64,000 bases of DNA, taken from assembly GCA_946699065.1 (NCBI GenBank), contig CAMPDV010000385.1, forward strand, positions 1 through 64,000, read 5' to 3'. Source of the DNA: Loxodes magnus (taxonomy: Eukaryota > Ciliophora > Karyorelictea > Loxodida > Loxodidae). The notes under the pieces are model-generated. The model had not been told where the DNA came from. It saw only the letters and a program-made list of their open reading frames with translations, and ran no database searches. Position 1 is the first letter of the stretch, and the number at the start of each line of letters is the position of its first letter. Positions 1-11,746 of this stretch are shown here, piece by piece. The position numbers were made by a program, and so were the translations under genes.

Positions 1-1143
1 ATAATTAAATTAATAAAATCTTATTTAGAATTAAAATATCATATTTTATCTTTTTAGCTTTTTGATAAATACTCTTAATTTCAAATTTTTAAGAATATTA
101 AATAGGTTATAATTAATAACTAATACATCTTATAAGATCACTTTCTCAATTTTTATAGCAAAGTAATATTAGTTATATTGACTATTGATGCTATTTTTTG
201 AGTTATCATTTAAATTATTAATAGATTTATGATTTTATTTAATACTTAATACAGTTACTTCTTTTGCTATTTCTATACTTATTTTAAAAGAATCTAGTTA
301 CTACTATTAGAACTCTCTTTTTTAAAATAAATAGTTTGCTACTAAGAAAATTATAAATATTTAAGAAAGAAAGCATATTTTTAATATATTGTATTATTAT
401 TTCTGAATTAATAGAAAAGAGTAATCTAAACATAATATATATCTTTGTAACAAGTATGAGATAATATAAGTATTAGATTAGCTAATATAAATTATTTAAA
501 ACTAATTAAACAGATTATTATTTACTCTTAATACATTTTATTTACTTAAACTACTATTTTTCTATATCTATTGTTACTAATCAACATTTCATGCTTTGCT
601 TTATAGCACATCATCCATTATTTTATATTAAACTTTACATAAGATTTAAATATAAAATTATGATATAGATAATCATATAAATATTCAATCTTGAGGAATT
701 AAAATGAGCTAGAATTTAAGATTTAACTCTTAATAGAAAATTTAAAAAGCTTTTTAATTTAATCTTTTTCTAAGCTTCATATACTTTTATGTTTAGACTA
801 TAGTAAAGTTTTATTACTTTAATTAGGAGATTTAAATCTATTTAAAATAGTATTATTTAGTGTAAATACTAAAATAAGTTAAGTTTTATAGTTGTTAGAA
901 TCTATAAACACATCAAATTTCCTTTTATTTATATTTAATACTATTATTTCTATATATCTTATACTACATATCTTATACTATATTACTATTCATATTTCCC
1001 ATTTCTAACTAACATACTCCACTCTTATTCTACTTATCTAAAATTTATTTTTTATTATAAAATATAAAAAGTATCTTAATAAGCTATTTTAAGTAATTTT
1101 ATTTATTTAATTTAAATTATTTATTAAAATATAAAATTAAATA
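1..1143. other. AT-rich intergenic start of tandem unit A
   Basis: I see no gene here. The stretch is almost entirely A/T and repeats essentially base for base at 27497-28639. The part from about 718 to 1060 also recurs at about 47490-47820, upstream of the sixth LRR copy's 3' flank. A short block starting near 1068 (AAAAAGTATCTTAATAAGCT) occurs downstream of all seven LRR genes and marks the unit boundary. The last 17 bases (1127-1143) form the left copy of a target-site duplication. Confidence 0.6.
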
Positions 1144-1451
1144 ATTAAAAAGATGGTGGAAGCTGAGATTGACCTTCTAAATCATACTTTCTGGTTTTAT
1201 GGCTAGGAACAAGTTCCTTTCCTGTCGCTGAGAAAGTCCCTGGTCAAAGTCAACCTTTGCAAGGGAACGCCTTCATTTTGATTATCCACTCCTGGTAGGG
1301 GCTTGAAGCCTAGCTGCCCATAGCGATGGAGCTCCCTGGCAGCTGCTTTTCGAAAGTAACAGGATATCCCCGTTATCCCATGAAGGGAGTGCTGGGGTCG
1401 TTAAACTGCAAGAAGTTGCAGTCCAAAACTCTTTTAGTTTAAAATTAAATT
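1144..1451. mobile_element. GC-rich 308-bp retroposon with 17-bp target-site duplication
   Basis: This is a GC-rich island in very AT-rich DNA. It is flanked by the perfect 17-bp repeat AAATATAAAATTAAATA at 1127-1143 and 1452-1468. Other tandem units (for example near 11700) carry only one copy of that sequence with nothing between, so this is an insertion with a visible empty site. Inside are short perfect hairpins: GGAAC/GTTCC near 1206, AGCTGCC/GGCAGCT near 1310-1345, and ACTGCAA/TTGCAGT near 1406-1423. The plus-strand start, A-rich and then GATGG, resembles the starts of the ORF1 retroposons in this window. I found no convincing Pol III A and B boxes and no coding frame. It may be a SINE or a retroposed structured RNA. 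It sits about 30 bases beyond the TGA that ends the neighbouring LRR gene. Confidence 0.7.
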
Positions 1452-1483
1452 AAATATAAAATTAAATATTTATTTACTTTCTT

Positions 1484-3322
1484 TCAAGTTTGAATGCTAT
1501 CTTTCTCAACATTATGGAATATTGTCATCCTTACGAACTTCTATTTGAGTTCATACACCAATTATTCTTTTATTGACGTTCATCTAATATCTAAATATTT
1601 AAGATTTCTATAAAAAGGATATTCTTATCCCTCTTAATCACAAAGTGGAAAACCTTCCTATGTAATATCCTTTGAATTCGCAAGTTTTAAATACTTTAAT
1701 TGCTTACAGTTAGTTACTATTTTTACTATATCTTTATTATTTAGTTCAATGTAATAAAAATTTAATTATTTTAATTTGTTTATTTTAACTATTTCATCTA
1801 TTCAATTCTCATCTAACATTTTGCAAAATATCAAGTCTAAACTTTCTAACTCCTTACAGTTCTAACTCAAAGATTATAAAGCCTTATTATTTAGTTTTTC
1901 CATATCCCCAAAAGATAATTTTTTTAGTTTTCTACAATTCTCAAAAATATAACATAGAGTTTTATTAGAAAGTTATATATCATAACTAAAAGATATTTTT
2001 TTATAATTCTATCCGTAATCTCCTATTTTCTTCAAAGATGTATTAGTAAGTTTATATAATGAATCTAATATAATAGATTTTAAATTAGGACAGTTTTACA
2101 TTAAAGATATAAGGTGATTATCATTAAAATTATAGCAATAATAAATCTCTATATGTTATAATTTATTATGCTACTTAGAAAATAATTCTTATATTGTTTA
2201 CATTTATAAGTTTCGATAAATTTTTAAACTACTAAGGTTCAAGTTTCTTATCTTCAGTATGAATTATTCTAATTAATTTTATACTTTATAAGAGTCAATT
2301 TTGCTTAAATTAGGACATAAATCAATATAACTATCCATATTTTCATTTTAGTTTATATTTACTTCCTCTAATGAATTTCCTTTTTTCTACAAATATTGCA
2401 ATAAAATATCTTGATTAAATCCTTTACTAAATAAATTTAGTACCTTTAAATTTAAATCTAAACAGTAGTCTAGTAAAAACTTTCCTGTTATCTATTTATA
2501 ACTTATGTCTTAGATTTCTAAGGATTATAAATGAGTCAAGTTTTATAAAAAACTTATATTTTCTTCTTAAAGATTGAAAGCACTTAAAACTATTTTTTTT
2601 AGATTTGAGCATTTAGAAATATATTCTTGAAAGGTTTTATCTAAATTATTTAGTTCAAGTAAATGAATTTCTTATACTAATTTAAATCCTTTTTGATGTA
2701 AATTTAATTTTAGTTCTAAGCATTTTTTTATTTATTGAAAGATTTCTTCTGCTTAATTTTGCTTTTATCAATCATAAGTATTAATATATAAAATTTTAGT
2801 ATCAGATTATAAAATTTGTTTGAGAGTTCAGTTTTTTTTATTTTAAACATAGTCTTTATTACTTGAATATTGTTTTATTTCTAACTTTTCAAATTAATAT
2901 TTAAACTTATTTAGAAATTTATTAACTTACTGTAGTCTACTTATATCGATATTTTTAAGGAACTAACAAATATTTTGAAGAATATAAGAATTAGAAAATA
3001 AAGTTTATTTACTACTTTTAAGCTGCTTAGTACCTTATTATTCTTAAGTAAGTTATTGTTCTTAGTTTAAGTGTTCATGAATTCTCTTCATTGGAAGCGT
3101 TATTTCTTAGTCTTTTTAATCTTCTATTGATTCTTTTTAATTTATTTAACTAATTTTTTATTTTTAGTCTTAAGCTAAATGACTTTATATTTGGACTGTT
3201 GCTTAAGTTTCTTGGAGATTCTTATTAGATTCTTCTTATTATTGATCAGAAGAGGATTATTAGTTTGGATTATCTAGTGTATAGTTTTAGTTACTAGTTG
3301 ATTAATCAGTGCCACTTTACAT
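1484..3322 (-). CDS. F-box/leucine-rich-repeat protein, tandem copy A
   Basis: A 612-residue frame opens when TAA/TAG are read as Gln. It has a Gln/Ser-rich disordered N-terminus (residues 1-100), an F-box-like helix set (about 108-150, with ILQNICQFL then VNKFLNKF), and leucine-rich repeats of the cysteine-containing/AMN1 type (about 190-560, with repeated NCxxLxxLxL patterns). Such proteins usually act as substrate receptors of SCF ubiquitin ligases; that role is inferred. The start ATG follows an A-rich leader and a TATA-like block shared by all copies. TGA occurs in frame at codons 165, 185 and 507, all shared by every copy, and at 581, where the other copies I read have GGA or another non-TGA codon, usually Gly. 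I saw no in-frame TGG. The terminal TGA is at 1484-1486. Under ciliate code 6 the gene would be broken; with TGA as Trp it is intact. Confidence 0.82.
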
Positions 3323-3385
3323 TTTATTATAATTTTTAATTTTATCAGACTATTTATACTTAATTTATGAATAACGGCTATATTT
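3323..3385 (-). promoter_or_regulatory. Conserved 5' block with TATA-like box, LRR copy A
   Basis: About 65 bases directly upstream of the start codon are conserved in all seven LRR copies. On the minus strand they read TATAGCCGTTATTCATAA, then AAGTATAAATAGTCTGATAA, then an A/T leader ending in ATAATAAAATG. Flanks further upstream differ completely between copies A/B/A' and D/E/F. The shared block is therefore the likely core promoter and 5' leader. TATAAATAG is the TATA-box candidate. Confidence 0.55.
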
Positions 3386-3475
3386 ATAAATTTATACAAT
3401 CATAATCATATTTTAAATAGATTTAAATAAGTATAATAAACTTTTTATATTATATAAATTAATAAATAATATTAT

Positions 3476-3780
3476 AGAGCAAGTAACACCCCAATGGCGT
3501 GCAGTTCTTTAATAAAGATTTTTAAGGTTTGAATATATCTTTACTGAAGTCTTCCAAAGTGCTAACATTCCTTTGTATGTCTTGTCTTCTATAGAGCCGT
3601 GATCAGAATCCTCCCTAAGAGACCTTAATATCTGGCATCTTTAATCATTAACTTTACTTGATATTTCTTCAGTCTTATCTTCTTTTGTCTTCTATGAGAT
3701 TCTTGTTCGGTTTTTCGTCCATGGTATTTCCTGGCTACATAATTAAATTAAATCTCAGTTGTAGGATTGCTCCTCCCTAT
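3476..3780 (-). mobile_element. Hairpin-tailed SINE-like retroposon
   Basis: A moderately GC-rich island of about 300 bases. It ends (in minus-strand reading) with an imperfect hairpin at 3477-3509 that also ends LINE fragments elsewhere in the window. Closely related copies lie at 13738-14040 and 30969-31275, at the same place relative to LRR copies B and A'. It was therefore present before those units duplicated. No long coding frame or clear Pol III boxes were found. It could instead be the 3' untranslated tail of the ORF1-like remnant just upstream. Confidence 0.5.
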
Positions 3781-3879
3781 CAAAATTAATATATATAATA
3801 ATAATAGTTTATAATAATAATTCAACTTTAATTGTTTATCAATATTTTGCTCTTTATATAATAAGAAAGTAAAACTTCT

Positions 3880-4230
3880 TATCTTCAATTTATTTTTTTT
3901 GAGTCTCTGTTTAGATTTTCTACTTCATGAAATCATAATTTTATTTATTTTTAAACATTTCTAATTATACTTTAATTTTTCTTTTTCGATATCTACAACT
4001 GTTCAAATCAAGTTGCCCTAAAATTTATTTTTAAATTTTCATTTTACATTATTTTAATTTCTTGTTCCAAGTAGATGAGCTTTCTCAAGCTTTTCTTTAT
4101 CAGTGGATTTCGACTGAAGTTAGAAATTTGAAGATTAAAAATCTAAAAATATACTTCTTTCAACCTATTGCTTATGTTTAGAACCTTCTACCCAAATTTA
4201 TTTGAATATTTTGTCAAAGGACTAGGTTTT
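3880..4230 (-). pseudogene. ORF1-like coiled-coil remnant
   Basis: On the minus strand, with TAA/TAG as Gln, a short charged coiled-coil stretch is readable (LRKLIYLEQEIKIMQNENLK). It resembles the coiled coil of the ORF1 retroposons at 46.2 and 54.4 kb (LIKxVLNLxxxVKKLRKNNE). No zinc knuckle was found, and the frame is not supported over a long distance. Copies occur at 14140-14470 and 31380-31720. It may form one old element with the hairpin-tailed piece downstream. Confidence 0.3.
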
Positions 4231-4272
4231 CGCATGAGGGAACAAAATTTGAATAAAAAAATAACTAAGATT

Positions 4273-4585
4273 ATAAAGCGCTTAGTACTACGAAGGCGCA
4301 GCTCTTTTATTAAAGTTTTTAAAGCTTAAAAACGTATTACATTACATTCTTCACTACACTATTATCCCTTTGAAATTCTTGTTTCTTATAGGGCCAGTGT
4401 CGGAATGCTTCCCTAAAAAGACCTTAACCTCAGGCATCGTTCAACATATCGTTACTTGATGCCTCGGTCTTGACATCCTTGGCTCCTGCCAAGATTCTGT
4501 TTCAGTCTTCACATGGGCTACTTTCTGGTACTAGAGTTTCTATTAATAATAGTGGAAGGATTTCTTCTCTCTATTTAAATTCAAT
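4273..4585 (-). mobile_element. Second hairpin-tailed SINE-like retroposon
   Basis: An island of about 310 bases whose minus-strand 3' end carries the family hairpin (4274-4305: GAGCTGCGCC ... GCGC form). It shares a short core around GGCCCTATAAGAAACAAG with the element at 3476-3780 but is otherwise different. It occurs in units A and A' (31767-32070) but not in unit B, where the corresponding AT-rich sequence near 14480-14530 runs through. It therefore inserted after the units A and B diverged. Confidence 0.5.
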
Positions 4586-5120
4586 TATATATTATAATAT
4601 AATACTTAACAAATAAAAAATAAATATAAGAGATAGTTTGATTATGATAATATAGATTGAAAATAAAAGATATAATAAATTAAAATAATTTGAATAAAAG
4701 GAAGAATCCTTATAATAGGAAAGAATATTCAAAACTATCTTATTGAAATAGATTAAATTTAATAGGAAAATCTCTTTTTTAAATAAAATGTTTATTTAAA
4801 CTTAAAAATTGAAAATAAAGTGTAGAAATATTTAAGTTTTAGTATTTAATAATATTTATCTCTTACTCTATAGAAGCCTAATAAGTTACTTTATTATAAA
4901 AAATGAAGAGACTTTCTATTTTAAAATTGATAAAGGTAGCTTTGAATCACTAAAAAATGAATAATTAAAATTTGTAAAGAACAAAATATAAGTTGACTAA
5001 TTATAAAATAATATAAGCTAAATATCAATAGAAGTAATACTTTAAAAATAAGTACTTTATTATAATTATTTTAAAAATCTTTATTTTTCTACAATAACTA
5101 TTAAATAATAAATAAATAAA

Positions 5121-6155
5121 TTTGATTATAGAGCGCGTAGCACCTCGTTGGTGCGCAGCTCTTTACATATCTCAATATACGTCCGTTTCTTCAAGTAAGC
5201 CTTCAGGTAATAAAAATTCTTCTCTTATTAGTTACATATCTTCCTCACTTTCCTCAATGTTAACTCTTGTTCTTCTGTCTTCTATCTATCTACGCTTTTT
5301 TAGATCTTTATTGCAAACTTTATTTATTTTTTCTTATATATCTTACTAATTTTCATTTCTAATTATTTTCTTTTTGATCAAGCTTTTATACACTCATAAA
5401 AATTATCCTTTTCCTGCTCTATAGTCTTTTCTTATTTCTCTTTTGCATTCAATTTTCTTTCTATATATCCTCTTTTCCTTTTTTCTAATATATTTTTGAT
5501 ATAATCTTTTATTATCAAGTCAGCTTTATCTCTTTTACTTTTCTTAGATTCTAATGAATTTCTCGAATTTGGCCGTTCCTCATATTATATCAAATAGTTC
5601 CATTCCTTATCTCTCTACTCCTGATGCTCTAAGATTTCAGATACATTATTATCTTCCTTCTTGTATTCTGAACAGTTTTCTATGATATGCTTTTCGATTT
5701 CTCTTGCATTGTTACAGAAAAGGCACTGACTTGTCATAACTAGCTGTCTTTCTTTTAAGCAATCCTAACTCCCATTACATCTCGTTCTTATTCTAAATAG
5801 GTAACATATTTCTTCTTTTCTATTTTTATTATTTCTCAGGTAATTTGGTGGTCCTACTACATATTCATCAAATCATGTTTTTCTATATTGTAATGTTGTT
5901 ATCATTTACTCCATCCTTTCTATCTTCTACGTATACTCTATATTCTCATATTACAGGATTAATGTTTTTCTTTCCTTTTTAATTGTAATTACCATCATCT
6001 ATAAATATTTCTTTGTCTTCAATTTTTAATTCTACTTTTATTGCTGTGCAGCATTATTCAAATATAAAATTCTCTTCTTTACCTAGGTCGAACAATAATC
6101 CGTCTATGGTTTTTCCTTTGTTTCCTATTAATTTGCCTCTTAATCTTAATAAAAT
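5121..6155 (-). mobile_element. 5'-truncated LINE, C-terminal part of ORF2 plus 3' hairpin
   Basis: Read on the minus strand with TAA/TAG as Gln, this encodes the region after the reverse transcriptase of a non-LTR retrotransposon. A charged stretch leads into LFRIRTRCNGSQD and then the C-terminal zinc knuckle CLFC...H...C (CX2CX8HX4C), followed by a long basic tail. A one-base frame change is needed near 5880, so it is dead. It ends in the conserved hairpin (5130-5162). Unit B has the uninterrupted empty site near 14950-14990, and approximate A/T direct repeats flank the insert. A near-identical copy is at 32590-33626, as part of the large duplication. Confidence 0.75.
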
Positions 6156-6179
6156 ATTAAAAATAAATAATTAAAGAAT

Positions 6180-8899
6180 AATTCCTAACTTAATTATTAT
6201 AAAAAGTTTAGTAAACTTTTATTTTTAATAAAATAACTTAAATTTAAAAAGCAATAATAATTTACTATAAGTAGATTAAATTTTACTTACCATAACTTAA
6301 GTAATTAACATATATTTTACATTTTAAGTTAATTTTAATATTTACATTTATGTTAAATAATTATTATAAAACATTCAGGAATATAATCTTTATAATATTA
6401 TATTGAGAGTAGATAAAGTTATTTACATTTAAATCTAAATGATTTACTATTTAATTTACTTTTTTACTTTCTAAATCTTTTTAAGCAGATTTTTTCAACA
6501 GTAGTATGATTTTAATATCTTTGTTTATTTTACTTAATATTATTTCGTATATTTTATATCAAAATCCATAGTTAAAACTTAAGCAATTATTAAAAAGGAA
6601 TTTTTACAATTAAAATTATAGACACAAAAGAAATAAAAGGTTAATTTAAGAACATTTAATAAATATTTTCTTATAGTTTTTCTATCTTAATAAAAAGCTG
6701 GGTATTTAATTTTTATTTAATACTATTTTTGTAAAATAAAACTAAAATATGCTTTAATCAATAATGAGTAAAAATGTTAAAATTAAACTTTATCTTTCGA
6801 AATAGCTATTTATCAATTAATAAAATATTTAAAAATATCTTTTAAAACCAAAAATAATAAATTTAAATATCAATTTTAGATTACTTTTTATAATTTTATA
6901 TAATAGAATTAAAAAATATTTTAAAGGCTTAGAAAAAAATATACAACTTTATTTGAAATTTCTTAAAAAGCATTTTTAAAATGTTTATAAAATAAATAGT
7001 CTTTTTATAGCCAAATTATAATTTTCTTTTAATTTAATATTATACTAAAAATGAATTGATGAATGCTATGTAATGTGATTCAGCAAATACTCTTTATTAA
7101 AGTAAATGCTTTTTTATTTATTTACAAAGAGTCTTTATTTATTATAACAACTTAATTACTTTTCAATTTTAGTTACTTATTTTTTTGCATAGTTAACTTT
7201 TTAAATTATATGCATAGTAATTATAATTGTATAATAAAATATCAGATAATATGAAAATAAATAGAGTTAAATAACTAAGTTAGTAGTTAAAAATATGATT
7301 ATTTATTTTTATTAAGTTATTTTAGCTTAGAAAATAATAATTAATTTATAATTAATTTCTTATTTTAATTTTTATTCTAATTTTCTTTTATTCTAAAACT
7401 TATTAACTTATAACTGTATTTTTTAATTTAAATTTAAATTATTTTTTATTAAATTCTATTTATTCTAATGAAGATTTAAGTATAGCATTAAATATGATTT
7501 TATATAATTAATCTAATAAAATGTATATTATAAACATAAATTTTTAAATTATTTTAGTTTTAAATATCTATTAAATAAGTTTAATCTTAATTAGCTTCAA
7601 AATTCTTTCAAAAGAAAAAGTAAAAAAATGATTATACATAAATTTACAAATTATATATGACTCACAGCTAAATCAAATGAAAATAAATTATTAAAAAATG
7701 AATTAAAGAAAAAGTAAACATATATAAAAGATATTTTAGTAATTCAAAAGAAACAAGAAAATATTATGTTATATAATCAGACTAATTTAAGTCATAAAAG
7801 ATTAATTAAAAAATCTTATAAATTTCTAATTTTATTTATTATTTACTTTATTAAACTAAGTATAAATAAAGAGAAATTTCTTAAACATTTAATTATCTTA
7901 TTAATTAATCACTAAAAACTTAAAAAAAATTAAATATTTATTAATGATTGTTATTCTTTTAATGTAATTAAAGCAAGCTAATCAGTTATCTGTTTTTTAA
8001 TAAATATATTTTTATTTAGATTTTCAAATAATATATCAATTTTTTTAATCTGCTTTAAAAATAAAATTAAAGTTATTTTATGAAATATTTTTAATTTAAT
8101 TAGGGTTTAATGATATTTTTATTTAAGATATTTTGAATAATTAGAATGAAATAAATTTAAATTTTTTATGAAGTTTATGTTTATTTTATGGAGGATTGTA
8201 CTTTTTAATATTTTTAGATAGTTTTAAATATTTTGTAAATATAATTTTCTCTCTTTATGTTTAATGTGTTTATTTATTGGTTATATTTGTATATTTGTAA
8301 TTTTGCATAAGAGTTTTTACTGTTGCAAGGTAATTTTGTTCATAATAAATCTGTATTTTGTAAAAGTTAAAATATAATATTGTAAAATAGTATAATAATT
8401 CTTTACTTCAGCTTTTAACTTTTATCAAATTATTTTATTATTATTTGATAATTTCTCTTTTAAATTAATTTGAATTACATGTTTTACTTTTATAGGTATG
8501 CTTCATACCTTCATTAAATATTTTAGGTTAGTTTAATTTTTAAAATGTTAATTTAATAGTTTGTATTAAAGCTAGCTGCTCTTAGTATAATAGATTAGTT
8601 TAGTTTAAAAATGTTGATATATTTGTCTATTTAAGCAATCTTGAAATGTGATAAATATAAGTTATAGCAGATTGCAATTAATATCTACTCTTAGTTAAAA
8701 TTAAAATATATATAAAATGTAAATTTTATTAAATATAAAGATTAAAATAACTTATCATAGTAATTATGCTTCAAAATGTTAATAATTAATTAGTTTTATC
8801 ACACTTAAAGGTAGGAATTAGTTATTAAATTATTAATTTAGCTAAGTATTTTATTTAACTCAGATTATACAATTTTTATTATTAATTTTTTATTAGTTT
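6180..8899. other. AT-rich intergenic DNA, no gene seen
   Basis: Mostly A/T with homopolymer runs. It is repeated at about 33650-36368 and, more diverged and with many small indels, at about 14990-17990 in unit B. The indels are not in multiples of three and no family motif appears, so it does not look coding. I found no structured RNA here. Confidence 0.5.
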
Positions 8900-9295
8900 T
8901 CTATAGATAAAAATAAATGAAAATAAGATAAATTTATTTAAAAACTATCTATATTTTTAAATATTAAAAGCCATAAAAATAATATATTTTATATACATAT
9001 TTTACTATAGAAAGGCTATCTCAAATTATACTTAAGACTTAATTATTTTATATCTCTATAATAGATAGTAAATATTATTTTTATATAGATGAAATTTTAT
9101 TTAACAATTTGTATCTATAAAATATATTATTTACTATCTATTTTAGAGAGATACTAAAATAACTCTACTGTAAAAAGATTTATTTTAAGATATTAAATTT
9201 AATTTATTTCTACTTCCTCAATGTAAAAAATAAAAATAAACATGAACAAATTATAAATTTAGTTTCTTAAGAGATTGATAATATTTTGATTACTT
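8900..9295. mobile_element. ~390-bp insertion with long hairpin (MITE-like)
   Basis: This block is present in units A and A' (36369-36764) and absent from unit B-C, where the flanking sequences join near 18010-18035. At its centre (9044-9166) two arms of about 50 bases are near-perfect inverted copies around an A/T loop: ATAGATAGTAAATA on the left and TATTTACTATCTAT on the right, each bordered by ATCTCT/AGAGAT. A non-autonomous hairpin or MITE-like element is the simplest reading. I could not define terminal repeats or a target duplication with certainty. Confidence 0.45.
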
Positions 9296-9691
9296 TTAAA
9301 AAATCTATATTATAGTTTATTATTAAGGTAAACATTTAAAATAATTCTATCATTTTAAATCAGATTTTATTAAACTTTATATAATTCCAATCTACTTTTT
9401 TCTTAATTTAAATTAAAATAAAATTAGAGATAAAATTCTAATTTTTTAAATTTATAACGATAAATATTTGTCTATAATTAAATATCTAAATAAAAGAATA
9501 ATAAATTTAGATATTTATAATTTTAAATTTATGTTTAATCTACAATTTTCTTTACTTTAATTAGATATACAACATAAAGTATAAATCAAATCAAACTTTA
9601 AATTATTACAAAATAAATACACTTATATTGTAATCTTTTTATTCAAATACTTAACTTATAATTCAACATATTATAACTATCAATATATTTA

Positions 9692-10300
9692 ATATAACTA
9701 TGCAATATATCAACATTATAGTCAATTAACAAATCCACAAATACCATCAACATTTATCTCAACAAACAGATCAATTCTTAACCATCAACCCACAAAACTC
9801 ACCTCAAATTAAGCCTATCACTAAAATCAAATATTTCAATAAACAAGAGGATTAGGCAGTTAAAATCATTTTTCTACTTAATTAAAGAAAGAGTTAAAGA
9901 TTGAATGATAATAGAAGATATTCAATTTATAAGTAAAAAATAAAACAATTCTTGCTATTATTGTAATTCATTGAATTATTTATTCAAAAGAGATTAAAAC
10001 TATTTTGTTAAATTAATATCTAAACTGAAAAATAAAAAACTTAAAAGATATTCATTTTAAAAAACCATTCATTAATAAAAGCTTTACTTCAATAACTAAG
10101 CAGAAATAAACACCTCAAAAGTAAATCATCAAGAGAACTGGAAAATATTTTTTAATAGATAACTAAAATATTTAATCTTTTATTTAACTTTCAGTCAACA
10201 AAGTTAATGAAAAAGAGAATAAAATAAATCAATAACACTAAATATCTTTATTCATATAAACTAAAAATAAAAAAGATAAAATATTTTATTTATTCTAATT
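9692..10300 (+). pseudogene. Gene 2 family, copy A (frameshifted)
   Basis: A small plus-strand gene of unknown function that recurs at 37161-37770, at 53251-53880, and as a remnant near 18410-18700. With TAA/TAG as Gln it shares segments with the 53-kb copy: RIRQLKSFFYLIKERVKDW against IIRQLKQFSQLTKQRVKDL, and KSFTSITKQKQ against QSFTSITKEKQ. The aligned changes are mostly conservative, so the family is probably real. This copy needs at least one frame change near 9930, so it is likely a pseudogene. The N-terminal part is rich in Gln, Pro, Thr and Asn. No known domain was recognised. Confidence 0.45.
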
Positions 10301-11640
10301 TTCATTAATATTCTAATAAAATTAAGTCTTATTAAATATATTAAAATATATAATAAAGGATTAATATATTCAATTTAACATATTATATTAATCAAACCTA
10401 ACATTTAATTTAAATTCTTAGCGAATTTAATAAAATCTACTATCTTTTTAATATTAAACCATTAAGAATAAACTTTATTTGAGATATTCAATTTTATAAT
10501 ATCTTAAAATTAATTCATTTTTAAATAATCAACACTAAGATATAACATTTAGAATCAATCTATTTAACCAATAGTATTATGATCCTTTAATATTAGTATA
10601 ACCATATAGAGATTAATACATTATAAAAATCTTAATTAATTACTTTTTTATAAAATCTTAAGGTTATTATGCTACTATAAAGGGTATAAGTTACTTCTAT
10701 CATATAGAAAGTTATTTAATTTATTAATTAACTAAATAAGTTTAACATTTTATAAATAAGTAAGTTATACAAATATATATTAGTTACTATTATACAATCT
10801 TTATAAAATAATAATTTATTTTTCATTATTAACAAAAATATTTTTATTTTCTATACTTAAAGAGAAGCTTTGGGCTTAATTTTATATAATAAAGTAAGAG
10901 TAGATTTTTTAAGGGATGGTTATATTTATGGTTTGGTTTAAATAATTTAATAATTAAATAGAAATGTATAAGATAGAAATGGTTAAAGTGATTTGATAAG
11001 ATTATTGATAAGGTTGGTCTATATTATTTTTAATAGTTCTTAAAATTTAATTATTATTATAGTATTTAATAAATCTATTAGAATACAAACTAGAAAATAG
11101 CTAATTTAAACTAATTATATGTTACCGATCAAAGTATCAATGAAGTTCTTTATTTTTGTAAAAAGTGAAACTTTAATTTATTTAAGATATTTCTTATTTA
11201 AGTATAGCTTATATGATAACTACATAAGAATTTTAGACTAAATTAAAATAACTTAGTTTCATATTATAATAAGATATATTTTCATTTAAACTTAATATTT
11301 TAGCATAATTATAACATCCTTTTATATTATTTATTACACCTAAACTTGTCATTTATTATTTCCAAACTATTCATTTCTCATCGATTATCTACTAAATTTC
11401 TTTATTATATACTCTATCTACTTTCCTTTTTATCATTTTCAAGTTTAAGTGCAATAATTTAAAGATTTTCAACTAAATAATTATATAAAATAATGCTTTA
11501 ATATCAAAAGTTAAATAGATTATTTATTATTATGCTTTACAATTCATATTTAAAAATCCATTTATTTATATATAACTATTTAAGCATTATTTATTATCTC
11601 TTTATTCTGCTTATTTTATGAATAAGTTATGTAAAATTTA
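10301..11640. other. Conserved AT-rich inter-unit spacer
   Basis: No gene was recognised. The stretch recurs before LRR copies C (about 18750-20110), A' is followed by it before copy D (37770-39150), and it recurs before copy F (about 53880-56270). It includes markers such as GTTACCGATCAAAGTATCAA near 11121. Indels between copies are not in multiples of three. It ends in the shared 3' flank of the LRR genes. Confidence 0.5.
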
Positions 11641-11746
11641 TATTTTATTATATATAAAAAGTATCTTAATAAGCTATTTTAAGTAATTTTATTTATTTAA
11701 TAAATTATTTATTAAAATATAAAATTGAATATTTGTTTACTTTCTT

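Noticed and set aside
1144-1451. GC-rich island as tRNA, 5S rRNA, SRP RNA, RNase P RNA or group I intron
   Set aside because: No cloverleaf, no recognisable conserved core of these RNAs, and target duplications mark it as a retroposon.
2730-2850. An intron covering the first two TGA codons of the LRR gene
   Set aside because: A GT...AG span of about 100 bases can be drawn, but copies differ there by synonymous changes in the continuous frame, as coding sequence would. RNA data could overturn this.
1484-3322. TGA read as Cys (Euplotes code)
   Set aside because: TAA/TAG are clearly Gln here, unlike Euplotes, and ordinary TGT/TGC codons already occupy the LRR cysteine positions.
5122-5349. Standard-code ORF on the plus strand (also at 32592-32819)
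   Set aside because: It is antisense to the LINE ORF2 tail, whose minus-strand frame carries the recognisable C-terminal zinc knuckle; Ser/Leu-rich composition reflects the antisense of Glu/Lys-rich text.
10301-11640. Long open frames in the spacer when only TGA is a stop
   Set aside because: With TAA and TAG sense, long frames arise by chance in AT-rich DNA. Paralogous copies show indels that are not multiples of three.
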